This document shows positions 9,676 to 17,869 of a DNA stretch of 64,000 nt, in pieces; the stretch's first letter is position 1; each line of letters starts with the position of its first letter. Under the pieces are notes generated by a model. That model saw only the letters and a list, made by a program, of their open reading frames with translations, was not told the DNA's origin and made no database searches. Origin of the DNA: Pseudomonas citronellolis (lineage in GTDB: Bacteria; Pseudomonadota; Gammaproteobacteria; Pseudomonadales; Pseudomonadaceae); NCBI RefSeq assembly GCF_900112375.1, contig NZ_FOLS01000040.1, positions 1-64,000 on the forward strand. Direction: 5' to 3'. The position numbers and the translations under genes are program-made.

Positions 9676-10532
9676 TGGGCCTGCCGTACTACCTGGGCTG
9701 CCCGTCGTGGAACGAGCCCGCCTGGCGCGGCAGCTTCTACCCCGCCGACCTGCGCCCGGCCGACACCCTGGGCTTCTACAGCCAGGTGTTCAACGCGGTG
9801 GAGGGCAACACCACCTTCTATGCCCGCCCCAGCGCCGACACGTTGCAGCGCTGGGCGCAGACCATGCCGGCGGACTTCCACTTCTGCGCCAAGCTGCCCC
9901 GCGACATCAGCCACGAGGGCGATTTGCGCGAGCAGTTCGGCGCCACTCGCGACTTCCTCGACCTGCTGGCGCCGCTGGGCAGCCGGGTGAGCCCGCTGTG
10001 GCTGCAGCTTTCCGCCGCTTTCGGCCCGCAGCGCCTGGGCGAGCTGGCCGCCTGGCTGGACGAGTTCGGCGCCCGGCGCATCGCCGTGGAAGTGCGCCAC
10101 CCGGCGTTCTTCGAGAAGGGCGAGGAGGAGCGGCTGCTCAACCGCCTGCTCCACGAGCGCGGCGTGGAGCGCATCTGCCTGGATTCGCGGGCGCTGTTCG
10201 CCTGCCAGTCCGACGACCCGGCGGTGCGCCATGCGCAGTCGAAGAAACCGAGGATTCCGGTGCGCCCGGCGGCCTTCAGCGACAGCCCGCAGGTGCGTTT
10301 CATCGGCGGGCCGGACCTGGACGCCAACCAGGCCTACCTGACGCCCTGGGTGGACAAGGTGGCCGGCTGGATCGAGGACGGCCTGACGCCCCACGTATTC
10401 CTCCATACCCCGGACAATCATCGCGCCGCCGAACAGGCACAGCGCTTCCACGCCCTGCTGGCCGAGCGCCTGCCGGGCCTGCCGGCGTTGCAACTGCCGC
10501 AGCCGGAAGTCGAGCAACTGGGCCTGCTCTGA
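9675..10532 (+). CDS. DUF72 (YecE-like) protein
   Basis: A 285-residue cytosolic protein of the DUF72/YecE family, a TIM-barrel fold of unsettled biochemical role. Family features are the opening YLGCPSWNEPAWRGSFYP, FNAVEGNTTFYARP, FHFCAKLPRDISH, and VEVRHPAFF with its conserved Glu and Arg. The length is normal. It starts within the stop codon of the preceding gene and is therefore likely translated from the same message. No catalytic role can be assigned from sequence alone. Confidence 0.88.
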   Translation: MGLPYYLGCPSWNEPAWRGSFYPADLRPADTLGFYSQVFNAVEGNTTFYARPSADTLQRWAQTMPADFHFCAKLPRDISHEGDLREQFGATRDFLDLLAPLGSRVSPLWLQLSAAFGPQRLGELAAWLDEFGARRIAVEVRHPAFFEKGEEERLLNRLLHERGVERICLDSRALFACQSDDPAVRHAQSKKPRIPVRPAAFSDSPQVRFIGGPDLDANQAYLTPWVDKVAGWIEDGLTPHVFLHTPDNHRAAEQAQRFHALLAERLPGLPALQLPQPEVEQLGLL

Positions 10533-10583
10533 GGCCACGGTTGCGCTAACCTGCAAACTCCCATTCGCACGGAGAGCGCCCCA

Positions 10584-11411
10584 ATGACCACCCAACGCGA
10601 ACGCGGCCTGGCCTTCCAGGCCCTGCACCGGCGCGACGGCCTGTTCGTCCTGCCCAACCCCTGGGACGCCGGCTCGGCGAAAATGCTCGTCGGGCTGGGC
10701 TTCGAGGCCCTGGCCACCACCAGCGCCGGCCTGGCCTTCGCCCTTGGCCGCTGCGACGCCGAAGGCGAGGTGAGCCGCGAGGAAGCCCTGGCCAACGCCC
10801 GCGCCATCGTCGAGGCGACGCCGCTGCCGGTGGCCGCCGACCTGGAGAACGGCTACGGCGATGCGCCCGAGGACTGCGTGGCGACCATCCGCCTGGCCGC
10901 CAGCATCGGTCTGGTGGGCGGCTCCATCGAGGACGCGACCGGCCGCCCGGACGATCCCATCTACCCCTTCGAACTGGCGGTTGAACGCGTGCGCGCGGCG
11001 GTGCAGGCCGCGCATTCCCTGGAATTCCCCTTCACCCTGGTGGCCCGCGCGGAGAACCTGCTGCACGGCCGCGACGACCTGGACGACACCATCCGCCGCC
11101 TGGTGGCCTTCGCCGAGGCCGGCGCCGACGTGCTCTACGCGCCGGGCCTGACCACCCGCGAGCAGATCGACACAGTGGTGCGCGCGGTGGCGCCGCGGCC
11201 GGTGAACGTGCTGGTCGGCTCGCCGGCCCTGCAACTGTCGCTGAGCGACCTGGCCGAGCTGGGCGTGAAGCGCGTCAGCCTGGGTTCGTCGCTGGCGCGG
11301 GTGGCCTACGGCGCCTTCTTCCACGCCGCCAGCGAACTGGCCGGCGGGCGCCTGGAGGCGACCCAGGAAGGCATGTCCTTCGCCCGCCTCAACGCGCTGT
11401 TCCGGCGCTGA
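10584..11411 (+). CDS. Isocitrate lyase / PEP mutase superfamily protein
   Basis: A 275-residue member of the ICL/PEPM superfamily (TIM-barrel, Mg-dependent C-C or P-C bond enzymes). It shows LPNPWDAGSAKMLVGLGFEAL at the N-terminus, TTSAGLAFALG, the metal-binding DLENGYGD (residues about 86-93) and GGSIEDATG. The KKCGH catalytic loop of true isocitrate and methylisocitrate lyases is absent, so it belongs to the broad oxaloacetate-decarboxylase or carboxyvinyl-phosphonate-mutase-like group. Substrate unknown. ATG at 10584 follows CGGAGAGCG. Confidence 0.85.
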   Translation: MTTQRERGLAFQALHRRDGLFVLPNPWDAGSAKMLVGLGFEALATTSAGLAFALGRCDAEGEVSREEALANARAIVEATPLPVAADLENGYGDAPEDCVATIRLAASIGLVGGSIEDATGRPDDPIYPFELAVERVRAAVQAAHSLEFPFTLVARAENLLHGRDDLDDTIRRLVAFAEAGADVLYAPGLTTREQIDTVVRAVAPRPVNVLVGSPALQLSLSDLAELGVKRVSLGSSLARVAYGAFFHAASELAGGRLEATQEGMSFARLNALFRR

Positions 11412-11458
11412 GCCGGGGCCTGCGGTAGAATCGGCGCTTTTGCACCGGATCGACCCGC

Positions 11459-12244
11459 ATGAGCGCCAGCGCAGACACTCCCCGCATCATCGTCCAGGCC
11501 CTGGAGCCCCATTACCTTGAAGCCGCCGGACAATGGGCCCGGCGTCTGGGCCTGGAACTGGCGGAGGAGGGCGCGGCGGACTTCGCCCTGCAACTGGGCG
11601 AGCAGGGCCTGCAACTGCTGCAACTGGGCCCGGACTCGCCGGGCCCGGTGCGCGTGGACTTCCTCGAAGGCGCCGCCGCCCACCGCCGCCAGTTCGGCGG
11701 CGGCAGCGGACAGATGATCGCCAAGGCGGTGGGTGTGCAGCCGGGTGTGCGGCCACATGTGCTCGATGCTACCGCCGGCCTGGGCCGCGACGCCTTCGTC
11801 CTCGCCACCCTGGGCTGCGAGATGCAACTGATCGAGCGCCAACCGCTGATCGCGGCCCTGCTGGAAGACGGCCTGGCCCGCGCGGCGCACGACCTGGAAG
11901 TGGCGCCGATAGTGGCGCGCATGCAACTGCACCAGGGCAACGCCATCGACCTGATGGGCGCCTGGCAGGGCGAGGCGCCCCAGGTGATCTACCTCGACCC
12001 CATGTTCCCGCACCGCGACAAGAGCGCCCTGGTGAAAAAGGAAATGCGCCTGTTCCGCCCCCTGGTGGGCGACGACATGGACGCCCCGGCGCTGCTCCAG
12101 GCGGCCCTGGCCCTGGCCAGCCACCGCGTGGTGGTCAAGCGCCCGCGCAAGGCGCCGATCATCGAGGGCGCCAAGCCGAGCTACAGCCTGGAAGGGAAGT
12201 CGAGCCGGTATGACATCTATCCGTTGAAGTCCCTGAAGCCCTGA
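11459..12244 (+). CDS. rsmJ: 16S rRNA (guanine1516-N2)-methyltransferase RsmJ
   Basis: A 261-residue SAM-dependent methyltransferase that modifies G1516 of 16S rRNA. The SAM site [20 protein letters not shown] (residues about 100-119) and the acceptor motif [20 protein letters not shown] are typical of RsmJ, as is [11 protein letters not shown] near the C-terminus. A GTAGAATCGGCGC element about 35 bases upstream could hold a -10. It is the last gene before a repeat-filled gap and matches the P. aeruginosa position just ahead of mexL. Confidence 0.94.
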   Translation: MSASADTPRIIVQALEPHYLEAAGQWARRLGLELAEEGAADFALQLGEQGLQLLQLGPDSPGPVRVDFLEGAAAHRRQFGGGSGQMIAKAVGVQPGVRPHVLDATAGLGRDAFVLATLGCEMQLIERQPLIAALLEDGLARAAHDLEVAPIVARMQLHQGNAIDLMGAWQGEAPQVIYLDPMFPHRDKSALVKKEMRLFRPLVGDDMDAPALLQAALALASHRVVVKRPRKAPIIEGAKPSYSLEGKSSRYDIYPLKSLKP

Positions 12245-12585
12245 GCGGGGGCTTTTCGTAGGAGCGAGCTTGCTCGCGAACAATGGTGTCAGGCCCTGCT
12301 CCAGAGCGAGGTCGAAGTCCGTTCCCTCTCCCCAGCCCTCGGCTGCGCGCCCCGCCCTGAAGGGAGAGGGGGCTTGTCCGTGCGGAGAGAAGGAGTGGTT
12401 TCAGCCGGAAACCCTCTGTGTTGCCGGCTGACTCCAAAACATCCAAGCACACCAAACGGTCCCCTCTCCCTTCAGGGCGGGGCGCGCAGCCGAGGTTCGG
12501 AGTCAAGCCACAACACCGAAGCCTTGGGTGAGCACCGTTCGCGAGCAAGCTCGCTCCTACAGGAGAAGCGCCCACGGCATACGCC
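12245..12585. repeat. Gene-free gap made of nested inverted repeats
   Basis: No gene is seen. The outer pair is a REP-like unit, GTAGGAGCGAGCTTGCTCGC at 12257-12281, with its complement at 12537-12560. Inside lies a perfect 35-bp inverted repeat, 12337-12371 and 12461-12495 (CCTCGGCTGCGCGCC at one end, GGGAGAGGGG at the other), separated by 89 bases. The nesting gives a long potential cruciform between the converging ends of rsmJ and mexL. Confidence 0.85.
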
Positions 12586-13218
12586 TCAAGGCCGATAAGC
12601 CCGCAAAAACAACTCCACCACCTCCTGCACATGCCTTTCGCTCTCCTCCACCGGCGGCCGCTCGACGCAGCCGATCAGCAGGCGGAAGTGCAGGCAGCCC
12701 TGCACCAGCATCAGGAAGTGCTCGGCGGCGTTGCGTGCGTCGCCCTCGCGCAGTTCGCCCTTGCGCTGGGCCTGGGCGATCAGCCGCTGCATCTGGTCCA
12801 GCACCCGTTGCGGGCCGGCGTCGAAGAACATCTGCGACAGCGCCGGGTTCTGCCCGCCCTGGGCGATCATCAGGCGGCTCAGGGCGATGGCCTCGGGGCT
12901 GTTGATCAGGCGGTTGAAGCCGCGCGCGATGTTCAGCAGCAGCTCCTGCGTGGGCGCGTCGGCCGGCGGTTCGTGGAACAGCTCCGGCACCTGCTCGGCG
13001 CACTTGGCCTGCACCGCCTCGCAGAACAGCGTCTCCTTGTCGGTGAAATGGCTGTACACGGTGAGCTTGGAAACCCCGGCCTCGGCGGCGATGGCTTCCA
13101 TGCTGCTGCCGTCGTAGCCGTTGCGCACGAACAGCTCCTTGGCGGCTTCGAGGATCGCCTGGCGCTTGGCCGGGTCCTTGGGGCGGCCGGGGCCGGTGGG
13201 GAGGGTGGGCTGGGACAT
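12586..13218 (-). CDS. mexL: TetR-family repressor MexL
   Basis: A 210-residue TetR-family regulator. The N-terminal helix-turn-helix reads MEAIAAEAGVSKLTVYSHFTDKETLFCEAV (given as two adjoining helices, residues about 40-70), followed by a helical ligand-binding domain. It is divergent from mexJK over a 97-base gap, exactly as mexL in P. aeruginosa, where it represses mexJK and its own gene. The assignment combines length (about 212 in PAO1), fold and position. The ATG at 13218 lies directly beside the T-rich intergenic segment. Confidence 0.88.
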   Translation of the reverse strand: MSQPTLPTGPGRPKDPAKRQAILEAAKELFVRNGYDGSSMEAIAAEAGVSKLTVYSHFTDKETLFCEAVQAKCAEQVPELFHEPPADAPTQELLLNIARGFNRLINSPEAIALSRLMIAQGGQNPALSQMFFDAGPQRVLDQMQRLIAQAQRKGELREGDARNAAEHFLMLVQGCLHFRLLIGCVERPPVEESERHVQEVVELFLRAYRP

Positions 13219-13315
13219 TTTTTTTACACTTCAAATACTGGACTGGTCGGTTTTGTATTCTTACTATACCGGCGAGTATAAGAATTCAACTGCGTTTTGC
13301 GAAAGGTCATACATC
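13219..13315. promoter_or_regulatory. mexL-mexJ divergent control region
   Basis: This short AT-rich gap must hold both promoters. An imperfect dyad lies at 13257-13285 (ATTCTTACTATAC, then GTATAAGAAT), a likely MexL operator. For mexJ, TTGTAT (13253-13258) and TATAAG (13277-13282) are 18 bases apart, so the dyad covers the -10. For mexL, a TATAGT on the opposite strand lies in the same dyad. Binding there would silence both genes. Confidence 0.5.
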
Positions 13316-14419
13316 ATGTTCCGCCATGCCTTGTCCGTCGCTGTCCCTCTCGCCTTCTCCCTGACCCTAGCCGCCTGCGGCAACGGCGAACCGGCCAAGC
13401 CGGCACTGCGCCCGGCCATGGTCGTGCAGCCGCAGCTGGCGCGTTCGGTCACCGAGGCCTATCCGGGCGAGGTGCGCGCCCGCCACGAGCCGGAGCTGGC
13501 GTTCCGCATCGGCGGCAAGGTGGCCAAGCGCCTGGTGGAGACCGGCGAGCGCGTGCGCCGCGACCAGCCGCTGGCCGAGCTCGACCCCGAGGACGTGCGC
13601 CTGCAGCTGGAGGCCAACCGCGCCCAGGTCGCCGCCGCCGAGGCCAACCTGCAGACCGTGCGTTCGGAATATCAGCGCTACAAGGTGCTGCTGGAGCGCA
13701 AGCTGGTCAGCCAGTCGCAGTTCGACAACATCGAGAACACCTACCGCGCCGGCGAGGCGCGCATGAAGCAGGTGCGCGCCGAGTACGACGTGGCGCGCAA
13801 CCAGGCCGACTACGCCGTGTTGCGCGCTCCGCAGGACGGGGTGATCTCGTCGCGGCGCGTCGAAGTGGGCCAGGTGGTGGCCGCCGGGCAGACGGTCTTC
13901 ACCCTGGCCGCCGATGGCGACCGCGAGGTGCTGATCAGCTTCCCCGAACACGCCATCGAGCGCTTCCGCATCGGCGAGGGCGTCAGCGTCGAGCTGTGGT
14001 CGCAGCCGGACAAGCGCTTCAGCGGCCACATCCGCGAACTGTCGCCGGCCGCCGATCCGCAGTCGCGCACCTTCGCCGCGCGGGTGGCCTTCGACGATGC
14101 CAAGGTGCCGGCCGAGCTGGGCCAGAGCGCCCGGGTGTACATCCACAGCGAGGGCGCCGTGCCCCTGGCCGTGCCGCTGGCGGCGGTGAGCGCCGAGGGC
14201 GGCCAGCCGTTCGTCTGGGTGGTCGACCCGAAGGATGCCAGCCTGCACCGCCGGCCGGTGCGCATCGGGCCCTACACCGAGGACCGGGTGCCGGTGCTCG
14301 AAGGGCTGCAGCCCGACGACTGGGTGGTCGCCGCGGGCGTCCAGGTATTGCGCGAAGGCCAGCAGGTACGCCCGGTCGACCGCGAGAACCGTTCGGTCAA
14401 GCTGCTGGCGAAGGAGTGA
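13316..14419 (+). CDS. mexJ: RND efflux periplasmic adaptor MexJ
   Basis: A 367-residue membrane fusion protein, the same length I recall for PAO1 MexJ. A lipoprotein signal ends in LTLAAC (Cys21). The lipoyl half-motifs, the alpha-hairpin (residues about 90-160, QVAAAEANLQTVRSEYQRYK) and the beta-barrel and membrane-proximal domains follow in order. The ATG at 13316 begins the signal peptide; the longer in-frame reading crosses the operator and is rejected. It is six bases upstream of mexK, so translation is probably coupled. No outer-membrane channel gene is present; MexJK in PAO1 borrows OprM or OpmH. Confidence 0.93.
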   Translation: MFRHALSVAVPLAFSLTLAACGNGEPAKPALRPAMVVQPQLARSVTEAYPGEVRARHEPELAFRIGGKVAKRLVETGERVRRDQPLAELDPEDVRLQLEANRAQVAAAEANLQTVRSEYQRYKVLLERKLVSQSQFDNIENTYRAGEARMKQVRAEYDVARNQADYAVLRAPQDGVISSRRVEVGQVVAAGQTVFTLAADGDREVLISFPEHAIERFRIGEGVSVELWSQPDKRFSGHIRELSPAADPQSRTFAARVAFDDAKVPAELGQSARVYIHSEGAVPLAVPLAAVSAEGGQPFVWVVDPKDASLHRRPVRIGPYTEDRVPVLEGLQPDDWVVAAGVQVLREGQQVRPVDRENRSVKLLAKE

Positions 14420-14425
14420 CGCAGG

Positions 14426-17400
14426 ATGCGCTTCAACCTCTCCGCCTGGGCCCTGCAGAACCGACCGATCGTACTTTTCCTGATGCTGCTGCTGGGCATC
14501 GCCGGGGCGCTGTCCTACACCAAGCTCGGCCAGAGCGAGGACCCGCCCTTCACCTTCAAGGCCATGGTGGTGAAGACCAACTGGCCCGGCGCCACCGCCG
14601 AGGAGGTTTCGCGCCAAGTCACCGAGCGCATCGAGAAGAAGCTGATGGAGACCGGCGACTACGACCGCATCGTCTCCTTCTCGCGGCCGGGCGAGTCGCA
14701 GGTGACCTTCGTCGCCCGCGAGGACTTCAAGTCCAGGGACATCCCCGAGCTGTGGTACCAGATCCGCAAGAAGGTCAGCGACATCCGCTACACCCTGCCG
14801 CAGGGCATCCAGGGGCCGTTCTTCAACGATGAGTTCGGCACCACCTTTGGCAACATCTACGCGCTGTCCGGCAAGGGCTTCGACTACGCGGTGCTGAAAG
14901 ACTACGCCGACCGCATCCAACTGCAGCTGCAGCGCATCAAGGACGTCGGCAAGGTCGAGCTGGTCGGCCTGCAGGACGAGAAGATCTGGATCGACCTGTC
15001 GAACACCAAGCTGGCCACCCTCGGCCTGCCCCTGGCGGCGGTGCAGAAGGCCCTGGAGGAGCAGAACGCGGTGAGCGCCACCGGTTTCTTCGAGACCGCC
15101 AGCGACCGCGTGCAGCTGCGGGTTTCCGGGCGCTTCGATTCGGTGGAGGACATCCGCCAGTTCCCCATCCGCGTGGGCGACCGCACCTTCCGCATCGGCG
15201 ACGTGGCCGAGGTGCACCGCGGCTTCAACGACCCGCCGGCGCCGCGCATGCGCTTCATGGGCGAGGACGCCATCGGCATCGCCGTGGCGATGAAGGACGG
15301 CGGCGACATCCTGGTGCTGGGCAAGGCGCTGGAAAACGAGTTCCACCGCCTGCAGCAGAACCTGCCGGCGGGCATGGAGCTGCGCAAGGTGTCGGACCAG
15401 CCGGCCGCCGTGCGTGAAGGTGTGGGCGAGTTCGTCCGGGTGCTGGCCGAGGCGCTGGTCATCGTGCTGCTGGTGAGCTTCTTCTCCCTGGGCCTGCGCA
15501 CCGGCCTGGTGGTGGCGCTGTCGATCCCGCTGGTGCTGGCGATGACCTTCGTCTGCATGCGCTACTTCGATATCGGCCTGCACAAGATTTCCCTCGGCGC
15601 GCTGGTGCTGGCGCTGGGCTTGCTGGTGGACGACGCGATCATCGCCGTGGAGATGATGGCGGTGAAGATGGAGCAGGGCTACGACCGCCTCAAGGCGGCC
15701 AGCTTCGCCTGGACCAGCACCGCCTTCCCGATGCTCACCGGCACCCTGGTGACCGCCGCCGGCTTCCTGCCGATCGCCACCGCGCAGTCGGGCACCGGCG
15801 AATACACCCGCTCGCTGTTCCAGGTGGTGACCATCGCGCTGCTGGTGTCCTGGGTGGCCGCGGTGATGTTCGTGCCCTACCTGGGCGCCAAGCTGCTGCC
15901 GGATCTGGCCAAGCGCCATGCGGAAAAGCACGGCGGCAGCGACAAGGGCCACGACCCTTACTCGACGGGCTTCTACCAGCACTTCCGGCGCCTGGTGGAG
16001 TGGTGCGTGCGCCACAACAAGACGGTGATCGTCCTGACCCTGCTGGCCTTCGTCGGCTCCATCGCCGCCTTCCGCCTGATACCGCAGCAGTTCTTCCCGC
16101 CGTCGGTGCGCCTGGAGCTGCTGGTGGACCTGAAGCTGGCCGAGGGCGACTCGCTGGCCGCCACCGCCGAGCAGGTCAAGCGCCTGGAGAAGCTGCTCGC
16201 CGAGCATCCCGGCATCGAGAACTACGTGGCCTACGTCGGCACCGGCTCGCCGCGCTTCTACCTGCCGCTGGACCAGCAGCTGCCGGCGGCGAGCTTCGCC
16301 CAGTTCGTGGTGCTGGCCAAGGACCTGAAGGGCCGCGAGGAGGTGCGCCAGTGGCTGATCCAGCGCATGGCCGAGGACTTCCCCACGGTGCGCAGCCGCA
16401 TCAGCCGCCTGGAGAACGGTCCGCCGGTGGGCTACCCGGTGCAGTTCCGGGTGTCCGGCGAGCACATTCCGGAAGTCCGCGCGCTGGCGCGCAAGGTCGC
16501 GGAGAAGATGCGCGAGAATCCCCACGTGGTGAACGTGCACCTGGACTGGGAGGAGCCGAGCAAGGCGATCTTCCTCAACGTCGACCAGGACCGCGCCCGC
16601 GCCCTGGGCGTGAGCACCCGGGACATCTCGCAGTTCCTGCAGAGTTCGCTGACCGGCTCCACCGTCAGCTACTACCGCGAGGACAACGAGCTGATCGAGA
16701 TCCTCCTGCGCGGCGACGCCCGCGAGCGCCAGGACCTGTCGCAGCTGCCGAGCCTGGCCATCCCCACCAACAACGGCCGCAGCGTGGCGCTGTCGCAGGT
16801 GGCGACCCTGGAGTACGGCTTCGAGGAAGGCATCATCTGGCGGCGCAACCGCCTGCCGACGGTGACCGTGCGCGCGGACATCTACGACGACTCGCTGCCG
16901 GCCACCCTGGTCAAGCAGATTTCCCCGACCCTCGATCCGATCCGCGCCGAGTTGCCGGACGGCTACCTGCTGGACGTGGGCGGCACGGTGGAGGATTCGG
17001 CCAAGGGGCAGAACTCGGTGAACGCCGGCATGCCGCTGTTCCTGGTGGTGGTGATGACGCTGCTGATGATCCAGCTGCGCAGCTTCTCGCGCATGGCCAT
17101 GGTGTTCCTCACCGCGCCACTCGGGCTGATCGGCGTGACCCTGTTCCTGCTGGTGTTCCAGAAGCCCTTCGGCTTCGTCGCCATGCTCGGCACCATCGCC
17201 CTGGCCGGGATGATCATGCGCAACTCGGTGATCCTGGTGGACCAGATCGAGCAGGACATCGCCCACGGCCTGGACCGCCGGCACGCCATCATCGAGGCCA
17301 CGGTGCGGCGCTTCCGCCCCATCGTGCTGACCGCGCTGGCGGCGGTGCTGGCGATGATCCCGCTGTCGCGCAGCGCGTTCTTCGGGCCCATGGCGGTGGC

Positions 17401-17497
17401 CATCATGGGCGGCCTGATCGTCGCCACGGCGCTGACGCTGCTGTTCCTGCCGGCGCTCTACGCCGCCTGGTTCAGGGTGAAGCAGGAGCCTGCGTAG
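14426..17497 (+). CDS. mexK: RND multidrug efflux transporter MexK
   Basis: A 1023-residue HAE1-type RND pump. It has an N-terminal transmembrane helix, two large periplasmic loops and twelve predicted membrane spans with internal duplication. The proton-relay region reads ALGLLVDDAIIAVE (TM4 Asp pair), and the second half has GMIMRNSVILVDQIEQD. It exports amphipathic compounds by proton antiport; PAO1 MexJK handles erythromycin, tetracycline and triclosan. The ribosome site GCAGG is close to the mexJ stop, so the two form an operon under MexL. Confidence 0.94.
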   Translation: MRFNLSAWALQNRPIVLFLMLLLGIAGALSYTKLGQSEDPPFTFKAMVVKTNWPGATAEEVSRQVTERIEKKLMETGDYDRIVSFSRPGESQVTFVAREDFKSRDIPELWYQIRKKVSDIRYTLPQGIQGPFFNDEFGTTFGNIYALSGKGFDYAVLKDYADRIQLQLQRIKDVGKVELVGLQDEKIWIDLSNTKLATLGLPLAAVQKALEEQNAVSATGFFETASDRVQLRVSGRFDSVEDIRQFPIRVGDRTFRIGDVAEVHRGFNDPPAPRMRFMGEDAIGIAVAMKDGGDILVLGKALENEFHRLQQNLPAGMELRKVSDQPAAVREGVGEFVRVLAEALVIVLLVSFFSLGLRTGLVVALSIPLVLAMTFVCMRYFDIGLHKISLGALVLALGLLVDDAIIAVEMMAVKMEQGYDRLKAASFAWTSTAFPMLTGTLVTAAGFLPIATAQSGTGEYTRSLFQVVTIALLVSWVAAVMFVPYLGAKLLPDLAKRHAEKHGGSDKGHDPYSTGFYQHFRRLVEWCVRHNKTVIVLTLLAFVGSIAAFRLIPQQFFPPSVRLELLVDLKLAEGDSLAATAEQVKRLEKLLAEHPGIENYVAYVGTGSPRFYLPLDQQLPAASFAQFVVLAKDLKGREEVRQWLIQRMAEDFPTVRSRISRLENGPPVGYPVQFRVSGEHIPEVRALARKVAEKMRENPHVVNVHLDWEEPSKAIFLNVDQDRARALGVSTRDISQFLQSSLTGSTVSYYREDNELIEILLRGDARERQDLSQLPSLAIPTNNGRSVALSQVATLEYGFEEGIIWRRNRLPTVTVRADIYDDSLPATLVKQISPTLDPIRAELPDGYLLDVGGTVEDSAKGQNSVNAGMPLFLVVVMTLLMIQLRSFSRMAMVFLTAPLGLIGVTLFLLVFQKPFGFVAMLGTIALAGMIMRNSVILVDQIEQDIAHGLDRRHAIIEATVRRFRPIVLTALAAVLAMIPLSRSAFFGPMAVAIMGGLIVATALTLLFLPALYAAWFRVKQEPA

Positions 17498-17525
17498 GGC
17501 GTATGACCGTTCGCGGTCATACGCC
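17498..17525. repeat. Perfect 28-bp palindrome (family A)
   Basis: GGCGTATGACCG-TTCG-CGGTCATACGCC begins one base after the mexK stop. It could end mexJK transcription, but related palindromes at 17626-17653, 20479-20506, 60419-60446 and 60473-60499 show that it is a dispersed REP-like unit. Confidence 0.85.
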
Positions 17526-17625
17526 GATTGACCTTGGCCCCAGGCTGCTTCGGTATCGACCTCGGAGCACCATGGCGAGGCGCTTCGGGCTCGGCCATGG
17601 CGTTGACTGTCGATCGAGGCGTAGC

Positions 17626-17653
17626 GGCGTATAACCGCGAACGGTTATACGCC
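17626..17653. repeat. Perfect 28-bp palindrome (family A)
   Basis: GGCGTATAACCG-CGAA-CGGTTATACGCC, followed by CTACG. It pairs with the unit at 17498-17525 across 100 bases, the spacing expected for a REP doublet (REPIN-like). Confidence 0.85.
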
Positions 17654-17674
17654 CTACGAGCGGGACGTTGCGGC

Positions 17675-17861
17675 TCAGGGAATCGGTGCCCCCGAATCCC
17701 GTTCGCGCACTGCCTGGGCGAAGCCCACCTCCTCGCAACGCGCCTTGAAGCGCACGCCTTCCGGGCTGTGGCCGCGGGCATGCGGTCGTCTATGGCGTTG
17801 AGGCGCTCGGGGCGGTTGAGGGTGGGGGGGCGACACGGTACAGCATGCAGGGTTCGCTCAT
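17675..17861 (-). pseudogene. Remnant of an enoyl-CoA hydratase/isomerase gene
   Basis: The ATG at 17861 opens MSEPCMLYRVAPP; a run of seven C then shifts frame and the text continues TLNRPERLNAIDDRMP, the conserved start of crotonase-fold enzymes. About 20 bases later, in another frame, comes HSPEGVRFKARCEEVGFAQ ending QAVRERDSGAPIP and a stop, a typical crotonase C-terminus. A normal gene is about 780 bases; this keeps roughly 30 codons from each end and lacks the catalytic middle. It is therefore a gene destroyed by an internal deletion plus frameshift. The match is by pattern memory, not alignment. Confidence 0.62.
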
Positions 17862-17869
17862 GGCCTAAT

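Noticed and set aside
12257..12560. CRISPR array in the repeat-rich gaps
   Set aside because: Units are palindromic and inverted, not direct repeats with regular unique spacers, and no cas gene is present.
13367..17284. A 1305-codon open frame antisense to mexJ and mexK
   Set aside because: It is a by-product of GC-rich third positions; it has no domain similarity, and the plus-strand RND genes are unmistakable. The same applies to long antisense frames over cadA, ppc, ndvB and glnD.
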